From the NCBI GenBank assembly GCA_030867875.1, contig JAOWCC010000569.1:372001-436000 (forward strand): 64,000 nucleotides of DNA, in the 5' to 3' direction. Made by a program: the position numbers and the translations under genes. Below the pieces are notes generated by a model. The model was given only the letters and a program-made list of their open reading frames with translations, did no database searches and had not been told where the DNA came from. This DNA comes from Actinernus sp. WN-2022 (Eukaryota; Cnidaria; Anthozoa; Actiniaria; Actinernidae). Of this stretch, positions 47,303-57,990 are shown one piece after another. The number at the start of each line of letters is the position of its first letter. Within the stretch, counting starts at the first letter, position 1.

Positions 47303-47565
47303 TAATTACTTCAAAGAATGAGACCAAAAGTCCACCACACTGCCAGTTCAAGTTCTGTTGCAAAGGTGCCAAAGCTTCATAGGGAAGCCAGTTTAATGTA
47401 ATTTCTACCAAAAAGAATTAGGCGAGCTCAAAGACTGTAAATAACAATGTATTACATATACAGTTCAGCATTTGACTAATAAACCGAAGCAAAGTCTTCT
47501 AAACTAAACTCTGAAAACTAAATTCCAAAACTAAGACTTACATGGTAGGATCTGTGTTTGAATCT
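47303..47565. other. nothing recognised
   Basis: AT-rich unique sequence between two MITEs. A short plus-strand frame runs on from the hairpin and has no motif. Confidence 0.3.
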
Positions 47566-47842
47566 TAAAGGGCTATGTCATGGTACCGTGCATGTATCAA
47601 GTCATCACTCGGTTGGTGCCTGTTAATTAGATACAAACAGTTAAACTCCCCTTTATTGAAGCTATTTTCAATATTTTCCTTGAGGACTAGATCTACACAC
47701 AGTTGCATATTTGCTTTTATTTTAAACATTCCACATGGACGAGAAGTTATTGAGTTCATATCAAAATGCTGAAATCCTTTATGATAACTGTGTCTGGCCC
47801 GGACAGTTAATGTAAAGCCTCTGGCTGTGACACAGCCCCTTT
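47566..47842. mobile_element. MITE, about 277 bp
   Basis: Left end TTAAAGGGCTATGTCATGG and right end GCTGTGACACAGCCCCTTTA are inverted with a few mismatches. No clean duplication was found. It is followed by about 750 bp of unassigned AT-rich sequence. Confidence 0.55.
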
Positions 47843-48589
47843 AGCAGCCTTCATATGCTTTGTGAGTCATCCATGGAAAATTATGTCTTCTATTCAGAAC
47901 CGCTTCTGAGCAACAAAAGATTATGCTGTACCTGCCATTGCATATTTATTACATTTGATTGGTGGTGCAGTCAGCTCCAACAAATTCAATATATATTCTT
48001 CAAGTATGAAGAGAAACAACTTGGCTTTTCATTAACATGGTAAGTGGTAACACCAACATGCATACATGTACAACAACAACTTCATGTATTTAGTACTCTA
48101 ATATGAGTGTAATTCATGTGTTGCAGGACATTTTTATTTTGATTAGGAATTTTTTTTTAAATAATTAATTAAAAACAACTTCAAACATAGGTACATTATT
48201 TATCCTAGGGTGGATGAGGCTGGTTAGGCCTGTAGCAAGTACATACATGATATACATTGTATGTGACATATGTAACTTAATTTATTTTTCTGAGTACTAT
48301 GATTGTACATGTAGGTATTTTTTTTGCAATGACCGTAAACAAAGCCATATAAACAATAGAAACATCACATTCACAGAGCATAAGTGTCAGTGAGAGTTTC
48401 TACTCAAGCTCTTTTGCTTTCCAAAGAAAACTAGCTGTCCATTTGCTTGTCGTCATCTCTGCTAATTCTGCTAATGGTTTCTAGTGTTGTAAAAGCCTAT
48501 AAAATAACTGGTCTTGGAAGCCATACAGTATTGTTCATAATGTTAAGATCAATAATCAGCTAGCCCCAACTCTACTTTATTAAATTCGG

Positions 48590-48596
<7 letters not shown>

Positions 48597-48628
<32 letters not shown>

Positions 48629-48842
48629 CCGTTTACAAAAATTCTGACCCCCTTACCATATATAAATATATATCAAACATATATCTAACATTATGGGATG
48701 TCATTGCTGATATTTTTTTCAAGTTGCCTATCATCAAGGGCTTCAGAAAAAATATATAGGAAGAGGTATCCCATAATGTTTGATACATTTTTTATATATA
48801 TTTATATATGGTGAGGGGGGTCAGAATTTTTGCAAACGGCTG
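48597..48842. mobile_element. (TA)n run and mariner-like MITE, 217 bp
   Basis: A (TA)n run at 48,597-48,625 precedes inverted ends CAGCCGTTTACAAAAATTCT + GACCCCC (48,626) and the complement of CAGCCGTTTGCAAAAATTCT (ending 48,842), flanked by TA. The arms extend about 80 bp through ATGGGAT. It inserted in, or expanded from, the TA run directly beside the Penelope element. Confidence 0.8.
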
Positions 48843-48845
48843 TAT

Positions 48846-49068
48846 AGATAAATAAATGTTTCGATTAATTCTATCAAACAGTGCTCGATACAATGCTGTA
48901 GAGCATTATAATACTAAGGATTCGGAGTATTTAAATTCTTGGTTGATTCATATTTCGCTCTACAATACTGTTTCGTGGGGACCAAAGTCCTCACTCGTCA
49001 GGAGTTACTTCGTGAATGAATATTTATTTACAGTTGAGCGTGCACTGAGCTTTCCACGCAAGCGGATG
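48846..49068 (-). repeat. Penelope pLTR, downstream copy
   Basis: Runs from GATAAATAAATGTTTCGATT to CTTTCCACGCAAGC, matching 60,242-60,462 almost base for base (for example TCAAACAG versus TCAAGCAG). It contains a hammerhead ribozyme on the minus strand. Confidence 0.9.
48946..49021 (-). ncRNA. hammerhead ribozyme in downstream pLTR
   Basis: On the minus strand (5' end at 49,021): stem I strand AUUCAU, loop, CUC, core CUGACGA, stem II GUGAGGAC-UUUG-GUCCCCAC (one mismatch), core GAAA, short stem III CAGUAUUG, then UA as the cleavage site (after 48,961), GAG, loop, and AUGAAU closing stem I. All invariant core bases (CUGANGA, GAAA, UH) are present. Hammerheads in the pLTRs of Penelope-like elements are established; this is a type I form with a very short stem III. 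Confidence 0.88.
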
Positions 49069-50842
49069 TACATGTAGGTTCAAATGGCGTTCCGCTGACG
49101 TGCATCTCATGTGCGCGCTCAACTGGGACTAATTGTATCGTAACAATGATTTGTTCCTATGCCTACATGATGATATAAGTTCGTTCCTCTTGTTAAGTGT
49201 GCATCGGAATGGTTGACAAATAATAACATACTTCTCCCTAAGGCATAAATTACATCGTTTGCTTGCACTACTGTAAGGTTTTGCTTGCGAAATAATTAGC
49301 CATGAAATTTCGTAATCTACATTAATGTCCTTAAGAGTCCAAATATATTTGCTAAGTTCTGTTGAGTTTCTCTTGGATGAGTGCCGGAATGATGCAGTAT
49401 GGTTTCTGTATCTAGTCTTGAACTCGTTGTCAGTGAGGCCCACGTATGATTCACATGTGTTGTTATCTTTACGTTTTACACACGCTTGGTACACTACAGC
49501 AGACTGCAGGCAGTTTCCGCTAAGGGGGCATTCGTTCTTGTTACGGCAGTTACAGGTCTTCTTACTTTCTTCATCCTTAGGTTTGCTATCGTTGTTAAAG
49601 TCCTTTAGTTGTCTCTTATTGTGGGCGTCGATAATTTGTTTAATGTTGCTCATGCAGCTGTAACTAATTTTAATGGTATTTCTGTTGAAGATTTTCCTGA
49701 GGTTATTGCCTATTGGGAAACATTTATCAACAAGGCTAAGGGATTTCTTACCTACATTAGTGTAGACATTCTTGCTGAACGGGGGATTATACCACAGGAT
49801 GTTATTTCTTGGTCTGTTTCTTCGTTTGTTCGTAGTTTTCGGTTCAAACTCAAGTCTGGTTGTATCCGCTCTCATTCAGTGCCTTCTGATAGAGTGGTGC
49901 GGCAAGATCAAATGACTTCTTGTCCGATGATATGGACGAGAGACGTCTGTTGATGCCTGCAGGTATATTTTTGATGATAGAAGGCGGGTGGTTGCTCTGC
50001 CGATGTACATACAGCGGGGTGCTGTTGGGTTTTGCATATGGGCTGTATGTGTTCTCGGTGAGATTAAAGGTAACATCCAGGAAGTTTACAACTTTTTTGT
50101 TTACTTCTATGGTGATCCGTAGTCCGTGTTCTTTGAATATGGAGCTGATCTCTTTCTTTGTTCTCTCTGTTTCTTTTGGCGTGGCGTCTGTAACAGCCAA
50201 ACCATCGTCTCGGTATAGTCCTATTTTGTTCCCATGCTTTAAATGGAGCTGTGATAGTATAAAACAACCCACTAGTTCGCATGTTTCCGCTCCGTCGAAG
50301 CTCCCCATCATTACGTCAAAAGGGCTAGTGCTTTTCTTTTGCCATTCTTGTTGTTTGTTGATGAGGAGTGAGTTCTTCGCTTGTATAATAATGTTTCTTT
50401 CGTCTTCTGTTATGTTGTCGTAGTTTGAAGCGAAATTCAGCGCTTTCGTCAGGAGCTCCTCTTTGATGGACGGGTAGAATTCTACGATGTCGAAACAGAT
50501 GAAGTTATGCTTTTCCTTGTTATCGATGAGGTTGAACCATTTGATGACCGAAGAGGTGTTCTTCCACTGGTTTATCTTAGTTGCTGTTACGATCTTTCCA
50601 TTTATTCTATCCAGTATTTGTTTACTGATTTTACCAATCTCAGATTTGGTGGGGTTTATTAATCTGCAGGTGGGTTTGTTTGCAAAGTTTGGTTTGTGGT
50701 CTTTCAGCGTTATGAATGCCTCTTTCCTAGCGGTGGTGTTGATTCTATCGTCAATGTCTAGTTTAGCTGCGATGTTTTTGTCCTCCTGCTGGATTTTACA
50801 TGCTGTTGTACGGCTAAAGTGAACAATCTGCACCGAAAAAAA

Positions 50843-50900
50843 GTGGTCGGTAAGTGGTCGGCCGACCACTTACCGACCACTTACCGACCACTTACCGACA
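50843..50900. repeat. inverted minisatellite at left transposon end
   Basis: Two GTGGTCGGTAA units are followed at once by three and a half units of the opposite orientation (CCGACCACTTA), giving a palindromic switch GTGGTCGGCCGACCAC. The right end has the same 11-mer in one orientation only. Confidence 0.85.
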
Positions 50901-51300
50901 ACACTTGAGAACTGCAGTTTCGATGGTTTCCCGTCATTTATGCCGATGGTTTCCCGTCATTTATGCATTGGAACATACGCTTACTATGTTGTAGAGAGTT
51001 GGATATTGTTGAAAATAGTGTACTCATTATTTTTGTCTGTTCTTCTTTGCAGCAATTTCTCAGTATTAAATTGTCACACTCAACTCCGCCGTGAATTAGC
51101 GAACCCGACAATACTTGAGAACTGCAGTTTAGATGTTTCCTCTGCCATTTATGCATTGTAACATACGTTTACTATGTTGTAGACAGTTGGATATTGATGA
51201 AAATAGTGTACTCATTTTTTTTGTCTGTTCTTCTTTGCAGCAATTTCTCAGTATTAAATTGTCACACTCAACTCCGCCGTGAATTAGCGAACCCGACAAT
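50901..51300. repeat. ~195-bp tandem repeat, two copies, third after the LINE
   Basis: GAGAACTGCAGTTTAGATGT ... GAATTAGCGAACCCGACAAT is repeated at about 50,907-51,111 and 51,115-51,300; a third, shorter copy is at 54,262-54,420. The CR1-like insertion separates copies two and three. A short 22-bp duplication (GATGGTTTCCCGTCATTTATGC) marks the first copy. Confidence 0.85.
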
Positions 51301-54261
51301 ACTTATACAATACAATACAATAACCTTTATTTCGACTCGAATTTAAGGTAGCACAGGGTGCTAATATCTTCGAGAGAGAAAATAATAACAATAATAAATA
51401 TATGTATAAAATAGAATAGAGTAAAATAATTTACAATTTGTATCGAATGCTATAATAAAAATACCATTAATTATATGAATCTATCATTAACTATCTACAG
51501 AAAGAACAGCAGTCAGTATCAAATTCAAGGTCGCTGGTAGCAGATCTGAAAGCCCTAACAGTAGGAAGTGTCCTGATAGTGTTAGGGAGGGAGTTCCATA
51601 GCTTACTGCCATAGTAAGAAACAGAGTGCAAACCATATGTAGTAGTATTAACATAAGGAATAGTAAGGGAGTGTACTCCACGTAACTTAATACTACAAGT
51701 TCTATAGGTAAAAAGATTACTGATATATTCAGGAGCTAGCCTGTGTAAGGACTTATATACAAGTGTTAAGATATTATGTATTCTCATATTATATAAGGAT
51801 GGATGTCCTATACGTTTAAGTAACTGCGTATATGTACTGTCGCGGTCATTATAGACGAAACGCAAGCTACGTTCATTAAGTTTTTCCAGTTTCTTCGAGT
51901 TGCGCTGGCCGCAGTGGTGCCATACTATTGAGCAGTAATTTAGATGTGGTAATAAGTAGGCATTGTATAACTTAACCTTAGTGTCGGTATCGATTAACCT
52001 CTTATGCCTTTGCATGACCTGTGTTTGACAACTGACTCTGCGCGTGATATCAGCCACATGCTTTGTGAAATTAAGGTCTTTATCTAAGGTTACACCGAGC
52101 AATTTGATCCCATCAACCATGTTGATCTCACCACTGCCAAGGCAGTAGGCTGGCTTATCCGCAGTGTTTCCCAGCCACATGCTAAGACATTTATCCGAAT
52201 TGACTACAAATCCGTTGGAACTGAACCACCGACAGATAGTGAGGAGATCAGCATGCATGTTCTGATGGATCAGAGAAGGATCATTGCCAATAGAAAATAT
52301 CTGAGTATCGTCGGCGTAAGTGCTGACTTTAGACTCAAGCTGAGTAAATAGGAGGTCGTTAAGAAAAATATTAAAGAGAAGCGGGCCCAATACTGATCCT
52401 TGAAGTATTCCTCTGGTAAGTGGATGCCAATCTGAGAAACAATCTCCTAATCTAACTCTTTGAAGTCGATCAGTGAAATAATTTTCTATAAGTGAACAGC
52501 TGCTGTTGGAGATACCATAGGCTTTAAGCTTGGCTAGCATTAGCTTATGTGGTATGCTGTCGAATGCTTTAGACAGGTCGATTCCAATAATGGATGCTAA
52601 TTGTCGTTTGTCTAGACCACATCTAAACTCTTCCAGTATGTTAACTAGAGTGGCCTCACAGCTATAATTTTTGCGATAAGCTGATAAAAATTGAGATAAC
52701 TTGTCAAGAAAATATGAATAAAGCTGAGAGGCAAGGATACGCTCAAATACATTGTTAAAAGCTACTAGGACAGTAATAGGTCTATAATTAGTTTTGGAAT
52801 ATTCTATACCCTTCTTGAATACAGGTGTCACCTGTCCAAGTTTCCAGCAGTTAGGTATGATGTTAGAGGAGATAGAATAATTGTATAAATTAGATAAAGG
52901 TCTAGCGATAACATTGATACTGTCCTTAATAAGCCGTGTAGGAATATCATCGCAGCCAGTAGCCTTGGATGAAGACAGTGAAAGGACAATATCTGTGACA
53001 ATAGCAGAGTTAACAGGTTGAAAAGTGAACTCATTATAGCTACAGCTAGACATAAAGTCATTGATACTATGAATACTAGGGTGGCCAGAAAAAGTAGCTC
53101 CATATTGAGTTTCATCAGGTGCAGGCAAATCCTTGGTAATATTAGTAAAATAATCATTAAAAATATTGGCTGCGCGTTGCTTGTCAGTAATATACTCATC
53201 GTTCTCTTGTAAAACAATGTCATTGGCCTGTCCACGTTTAGAATGGAAGAGTGCTCCAAATACCTTCCAAAAGTCCTTTGGTTTAGTTGAGATACCCTCT
53301 GCTTTATGATGGTAATAGTTGGTTATAGCCTTTCTCCTCATTGATGTACAGATATTTATTTGTCTCTTGTATGTGTCCCAGTTGACAGTATTTGATTCTT
53401 GCTTGTATTTGTTCCATAATCTATTTCTATGTCGTATGGCACGTCGCCATTGGGGTGTCATGTAAGCGACATGCCCGCCACGTACATGGAACTGTTTTAC
53501 TGGGACATGGGTGTCAATAACATCGGAGAAGAGCTTGCTAAAAGCCCAGGCTTGGTCATCCACATCATCAAAGATAGAGGCAACATGGAATGGTGTTTGA
53601 GCTAGGTCACTTAATAGTTCCTCCTTAACATAGTTCTTATAGCTTCTACACACAATTTTCCTGGATCTCTGGAAATGGGATGAGGTCTTCATTATAGTAT
53701 AAATCAGTGAATGGTCGCTTAAGTGTGGCTCGAGCGACCCTGAAGATAAAAATCGCCGCTTGTTGTTAGTCAAGATGACATCAATAAGGGTTTGTGAGGA
53801 TTGGTTCACTCGAGTGGGTTTGTCAATAAGACAATGTAGATTAAAAATGTCACAAAGGTCCATAAGGTGTCTACCTTCACTTCCGTTTGCATCTAAATTC
53901 AATAAGTTACAGTTCAAATCGCCCAGTAACAACATGTCCTCACACAGAGTGGATGCCGAGTCAAACAGCTTGAACAGTTCTTCCTTCCAGACTATAGTGT
54001 TGATACTAGGCGGTCTGTATGCACCAATGACCATAAGCCACTTCCTGCCAATTTTTAGTTTAATCATAATAGCCTCAACCTTATTAAGTTGGGGCATGTC
54101 CGTGACCCGATGGAAAATAATATCAGATCTCCAGTATATGATAACACCACCACCATGAATTGATCTGTCCAGTCTTAAGAACCTGTAGCCATCGACTGTA
54201 AACTGAGAGTCTGGTAAGGTTTTATCAAGTTTAGTCTCGGTTAATACTAGAACATCAAAAT
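51301..54261 (-). mobile_element. CR1-group LINE, 5'-truncated, inserted in the DNA transposon
   Basis: The minus strand ends in a (TTGTA)n tail (51,301-51,325) and begins at 54,261 inside the endonuclease domain. It interrupts the ~195-bp repeat between GACAATACT and TGAGAACTGCAG. No clear target duplication is seen, so insertion with little or no duplication, or with a small deletion, is likely. Confidence 0.85.
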
Positions 54262-54301
54262 GAGAACTGCAGTTTAGATGTTTCCTCTGCCATTTATGCA
54301 T
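51491..54301 (-). CDS. CR1-group ORF2 (APE endonuclease + RT), 936 codons
   Basis: The first 13 codons (MHKWQRKHLNCSS) come from the transposon repeat, so the native start is lost. Codons ~14-200 are the APE-type endonuclease: FDVLVLTETKLDKTLP, MVIGAYRPPS, LLLGDLNCNLL and HLSDHSLIY. The RT spans roughly 430-720, with ATGCDDIPTRLIKDS, VTPVFKKG, GIDLSKAFDSIPHKLML, GILQGSVLGPLLFNIFLNDL and the catalytic YADDTQIF near residue 660. The C-terminus has CSIVWHHCGQRNSKKLEKLN and KLWNSLPNTIRTLPTVRAFR. The frame is uninterrupted over 2.8 kb, so the insertion is young. GVPQ is replaced by GILQ. The missing endonuclease N-terminus makes it non-autonomous unless complemented. Confidence 0.9.
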   Translation of the reverse strand: MHKWQRKHLNCSSHFDVLVLTETKLDKTLPDSQFTVDGYRFLRLDRSIHGGGVIIYWRSDIIFHRVTDMPQLNKVEAIMIKLKIGRKWLMVIGAYRPPSINTIVWKEELFKLFDSASTLCEDMLLLGDLNCNLLNLDANGSEGRHLMDLCDIFNLHCLIDKPTRVNQSSQTLIDVILTNNKRRFLSSGSLEPHLSDHSLIYTIMKTSSHFQRSRKIVCRSYKNYVKEELLSDLAQTPFHVASIFDDVDDQAWAFSKLFSDVIDTHVPVKQFHVRGGHVAYMTPQWRRAIRHRNRLWNKYKQESNTVNWDTYKRQINICTSMRRKAITNYYHHKAEGISTKPKDFWKVFGALFHSKRGQANDIVLQENDEYITDKQRAANIFNDYFTNITKDLPAPDETQYGATFSGHPSIHSINDFMSSCSYNEFTFQPVNSAIVTDIVLSLSSSKATGCDDIPTRLIKDSINVIARPLSNLYNYSISSNIIPNCWKLGQVTPVFKKGIEYSKTNYRPITVLVAFNNVFERILASQLYSYFLDKLSQFLSAYRKNYSCEATLVNILEEFRCGLDKRQLASIIGIDLSKAFDSIPHKLMLAKLKAYGISNSSCSLIENYFTDRLQRVRLGDCFSDWHPLTRGILQGSVLGPLLFNIFLNDLLFTQLESKVSTYADDTQIFSIGNDPSLIHQNMHADLLTICRWFSSNGFVVNSDKCLSMWLGNTADKPAYCLGSGEINMVDGIKLLGVTLDKDLNFTKHVADITRRVSCQTQVMQRHKRLIDTDTKVKLYNAYLLPHLNYCSIVWHHCGQRNSKKLEKLNERSLRFVYNDRDSTYTQLLKRIGHPSLYNMRIHNILTLVYKSLHRLAPEYISNLFTYRTCSIKLRGVHSLTIPYVNTTTYGLHSVSYYGSKLWNSLPNTIRTLPTVRAFRSATSDLEFDTDCCSFCR

Positions 54302-54429
54302 TGTAACATACGTTTACTATGTTGTAGACAGTTGGATATTGATGAAAATAGTGTACTGGTCTCTTCTTCTTTGAACTTCTTCTTTGCAGCATTCACTCCG
54401 TGAATTAGCGAACCCGCGCCATCTTGGAC

Positions 54430-55500
54430 GGCCATCTTGCCATTTAACAACACAGGCAGCCCACAGCAAATAAACATACTGCTATCTGCTAACAGTGATC
54501 GACTTTATTCATTCATTATAGACTATAATTATTGTGCAAACTACAAGTTTGGCGTGTCGAGAAGAGGCCATTTATTATTAGCGTAAGCATGCCGCGAAGA
54601 AGATGCCAATTATTTTGTTTGTCGGCCCATCCCTTAGTAGCGCCAGCATGCCGACAAGAGGCCATTTATTTTGTTCTGTCGGCCCATCCCTTGTTGTGCA
54701 ACAGTTTACCGCTTTCACTAATTAGTAGCGCCAGCGTGCCGACAAGAGGCCATTTATTTTGTTTTGTCGGCCCATCCCTTGTTGTGCAACAGTTTACCGC
54801 TTTCACTAATTAGTAGCGCTAGCGTGCCAACAAGAGGCCTTTTATTATTAGAGTAAACATGCCGCGAAGAAATAGATGTTTTATTAAAACCAATTAATGT
54901 CAGGATAAGGGTTTCTGCAAGTTTGTCGGCAAGATCCCTCGTTGTGCAACAGTTTGTTACCGCTTTCACTAATTAGTAGCGCTAGCGTGCCGACAAGAGG
55001 CCGTTTATTATTAGAGTAAACATGCCGCGAAGAAATAGATGTTTTATTAAAACCAATTAATGTCAGGATAAGGGTTTCTGCAAGTTTGTCGGCAAGATCC
55101 CTCGTTGTGCAACAGTTTGTTACCGCTTTCACTAATTAGTAGCGCTAGCGTGCCGACAAGAGGCCGTTTATTATTAGAGTAAACATGCCGCGAAGAAATA
55201 GATGTTTTATTAAAACCAATTAATGTCAGGATAAGGGTTTCTGCAAGTTTGTCGGCAAGATCCCTCGTTGTGCAACAGTTTGTTACCGCTTTCACTAATT
55301 AGTAGCGCTAGCGTGCCGACAAGAGGCCGTTTATTATTAGAGTAAACATGCTGCGAAGAAATATATATTATTAAAACGTGCCGCGCCGCAAAGTAATATT
55401 TTTTTTATTAAAGCCAATTAAGGTCAGCTAGGTTATGGGTTTCTGCATGAGGTCATTGCCTTTCAGAGATGGTGTGGCTCCTAAAGGAGCCGTTGGTTGT
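54430..55500. repeat. 89-bp and 163-bp tandem repeats
   Basis: Units begin TAGTAGCGC(C/T)AGCGTGCC. Two short units (about 89 bp) start at about 54,633 and 54,722. Three long units (163 bp, containing GCCGCGAAGAAATAGATG, then AACCAATTAATGTCAGG) start at about 54,811, 54,974 and 55,137. A decayed partial unit starts at 55,300. The last long units are nearly identical. Frames that cross them are repeat artefacts. Confidence 0.9.
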
Positions 55501-55511
55501 GGTTCATCAGA

Positions 55512-56492
55512 CTAATCTGATTGGTAGAACGCCTCATCAAAGGCCATTGGCAGCAGCCTCCCATCAGCTCTCATCGCAGCCATCTCTTCTCTGAAATTCC
55601 AAAGTTTTCTCCGGCATGTCTGTTCTATCATCTTCACTGATGATACACCATTCCTTGACGCTTCTCGAAGAACAACAGAGAAGCACTGCGAGTCTACCAG
55701 CTTTAGTTCCGCGATACCAACGAAATCCCTCACCGTGCTTCTTGAAATGTTTGCTATGCGGAAGGCATTGCGGATGGTACAATGCTCCCGCTGAACTACC
55801 ACAAGGACATCACTGTAGCGTGTGTGCAACTTTGATAAATCAAAGCGCCCCACTCTGCTGCTCGGCTTTGGTTGGGTGTCCTGGTTTGGAGGCTCTGGTC
55901 TTGTACCATTCTCTTTCAGGAGAGCGATCTCGTCATCTTTTGCCTTTACAAGGTCTTGAAGCTCTGTAGTTGCCTTTGTTAATTGCTCCACTTTAGTGCA
56001 GAGTCGGTCTATCGTTTGCTGCTTGTCCCTGTTTAGGCGCACCAGTTCATCGTTGTCTTCTTTCAACTCTTCGTTGTCATTCTTTTCTTTTCGCAGTCTT
56101 TCCAGCTCCAATGTCAGCAACTTCTTCTCATGAGGCCACGTTTCATTCTGGATCTTAATTGATTGGTAGGCCTGCGCGACTTGCTGGTGCTTCCTCACTA
56201 GCTGATCGAAACACTTCTTGTAGTTAATCGGTTCATGATCCGATCCTGAATCAGATGCTGAATCTGATTCAGATGGCTGTGGGACTGGAGCAGCCTTTGG
56301 CATGGTCTTTGCTCTCTTTCTTGGCAACTGGCATCCACATCGGCGTTTATCGTCTCCACAAGAGCTACATACATTAAGGCAGTGGATACGGGTGTGTCCA
56401 CTCTCAGAACAGACGGTACACTTGGTTACACGTTGAGACATGATGCGTTTCAGTTTAGTTTCTAGCGTTAGCGTTTTGGTTTTAAGTTGCAA
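55512..56492 (-). CDS. CCHC-knuckle / coiled-coil / HTH-like protein, 326 aa
   Basis: Intact frame. Near residues 25-38 there is a CX2CX4HX4C zinc knuckle (CTVCSESGHTRIHC), then a second cysteine cluster (CSSCGDDKRRCGC), a basic stretch (RKRAKTMPK) and a Ser/Asp-rich acidic linker. A long coiled coil follows (about 95-200). The C-terminus is globular (about 220-326): LHTRYSDVLVVVQREHCTIR then NAFRIANISRSTVRDFVGIA, which looks like a helix-turn-helix, ending RRKLWNFREEMAAMRADGRL. The C-terminal pattern resembles CCDC106-like proteins that are numerous in fish and cnidarians. Translation may start at the second Met (56,441, MSQRVTKC). It lies head to head with the transposase across 272 bp holding two inverted CCAAT boxes (ATTGG at ~56,574 and ~56,602). 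A DNA-binding accessory or regulatory role is inferred. Confidence 0.7.
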   Translation of the reverse strand: MQLKTKTLTLETKLKRIMSQRVTKCTVCSESGHTRIHCLNVCSSCGDDKRRCGCQLPRKRAKTMPKAAPVPQPSESDSASDSGSDHEPINYKKCFDQLVRKHQQVAQAYQSIKIQNETWPHEKKLLTLELERLRKEKNDNEELKEDNDELVRLNRDKQQTIDRLCTKVEQLTKATTELQDLVKAKDDEIALLKENGTRPEPPNQDTQPKPSSRVGRFDLSKLHTRYSDVLVVVQREHCTIRNAFRIANISRSTVRDFVGIAELKLVDSQCFSVVLREASRNGVSSVKMIEQTCRRKLWNFREEMAAMRADGRLLPMAFDEAFYQSD

Positions 56493-56764
56493 TAAAGCAG
56501 TACCCGATTAGATGAATTACATCCAATTTATACTCAACATAGAACATGTTGGATCGAAATCCCTTTCCTGTCATTGGTTCGTAAATTTTTGTGTGTGTCT
56601 TATTGGTTGCTATTGTAATTAAATGAGTAATGAACCTTAACCTACTCTGGTACCTGCTTCCATTGACGTCGTTTTCTTTTGTAATTTCTAACAAAAGCAT
56701 TAGGTAACCATGGATACAAAAAGCCCTATTAATGACAAATTTTTACTTTTCTTGAAAAGTAATC

Positions 56765-57629
56765 ATGCGGTACTTAGAATTAATCCGAATAGGTCAGAGT
56801 TTCAATGATCTTTTTGACTTTTTCTGTTTACACGGGATTCTCGAAGCCCAACAGGTATGCGTCAGTGGAGCGCCAATGGCTATTAAGGCCCGTAGGACAA
56901 CGAAGGATCAATTTGCTTGGCGATGTCCTGACAAGACATGCAGAAAGTGGTGTTCAGTTCGAAAAAACTCTTTCTTTGAGTTTTCAAACGTATCCCTTGT
57001 CGTGTGGCTTCATGTGCTCTACTTCTGGTCCCATGATGACACCAACAAAAGGATTAAAGACATGACGGGTTTATCAAACAGGACAGTATCAAACATGCTT
57101 TCAGCCATCCGCTCAGTGTGCTCCAATACAATTGCAGCTAATGTGATTAGAATAGGTGGGCTTGGCCACATTGTAGAGATTGACGAGTCCAAATTTGGAA
57201 AGAAGCAGAAATATCATCGTGGCAGACGGGCCGTGGGTATTTGGTGCTATTGACCGAACCACCAAGGGCGCCGTACTGTTTCGTGTTCCCGATCGCCGTC
57301 GAGCAACGCTTCTACCGATTATCCAGCGCCACATTCTTCCCGGTACAACGATATACTCTGATGACTTTACATCATACAGAACGCTTAACCAGAATGGCTA
57401 CATCCATTTATCAGTAAATCATTCTGAGAACTTCGTCGATCCCTACACTGCAGCTCATACAAACAACATCGAGGGACTCTGGGGCGTGATCAAGAGAAAG
57501 TTCAAGTTCATGAATGGCACACGATATGACCGAATCCCGGGGTATTTAGACGAATTTGTTTGGAAAAGGAAGAACGCCAATGCAGACCTGTTCCTCAGCA
57601 TCCTACAAGACATTGCAGCAGGTTATTGA
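56765..57629 (+). pseudogene. ISXO2/IS1595-type DDE transposase, one frameshift
   Basis: The first frame (56,765-57,253) has a zinc-binding region (FAWRCPDKTCRKWCSVRKNS), a helical segment (VVWLHVLYFWSHDDTNKRIK) and the first catalytic aspartate in GHIVEIDESKFGKKQKYHRG. A frameshift at about 57,230 moves to the second frame (to 57,629): WVFGAIDRTTKGAVLFRVPD, IYSDDFTSY (second aspartate) and HTNNIEGLWGVIKRKFKFMN (glutamate), stopping after DIAAGY. This is the full domain order of the ISXO2-like (IS1595, Merlin-related) family at about normal length. A single small indel separates it from an open gene; its position next to GRR-ADGPWVFG suggests a recent event or a sequence error. Confidence 0.88.
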
Positions 57630-57639
57630 ATGCCTCATA

Positions 57640-57990
57640 CACACAACGGCTCTTCTAAGAGCCACCAAATAAATGAAAGCCTATGGCATCACTGCTTTGA
57701 AAAAATTAAACACACTTTCTCCGCTATATTAAAAAGAAACCCCCCCCCCCCAAAAAAAACCAGCTTTAGTTCCGTTAGGACTGGTAACAAGTGATGGCAT
57801 GCGGTCAAAACAAAATGGCGTCGGGTTTACGCTCGTGAAGAACTATCGATGTTATTGTTGGCCCTCATTGTTGCAAGAACACTAAAGTGTTGTGAAACTA
57901 TCTTAAGAAGCTTTTAAGTGTTCTTATATGGTATTTTATTTCAACTGGACCTAGTGAAGAGATGACAAACACGTAATTTTTGAGTTCGCA
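57640..57990. other. non-coding right flank of transposon
   Basis: Holds a C-run (57,740-57,752) followed by A, otherwise nothing recognised before the minisatellite. Confidence 0.4.

Noticed and set aside
48597..48625. (TA)n as an origin or regulatory element
   Set aside because: Plain microsatellite beside a TA-targeting MITE.
54754..55295. Minus-strand frames of 71-82 codons repeated every 163 bp
   Set aside because: Artefacts of the tandem repeat.
54633..55330. CRISPR-like regular repeats
   Set aside because: Units are contiguous without unique spacers, and the DNA is clearly metazoan.
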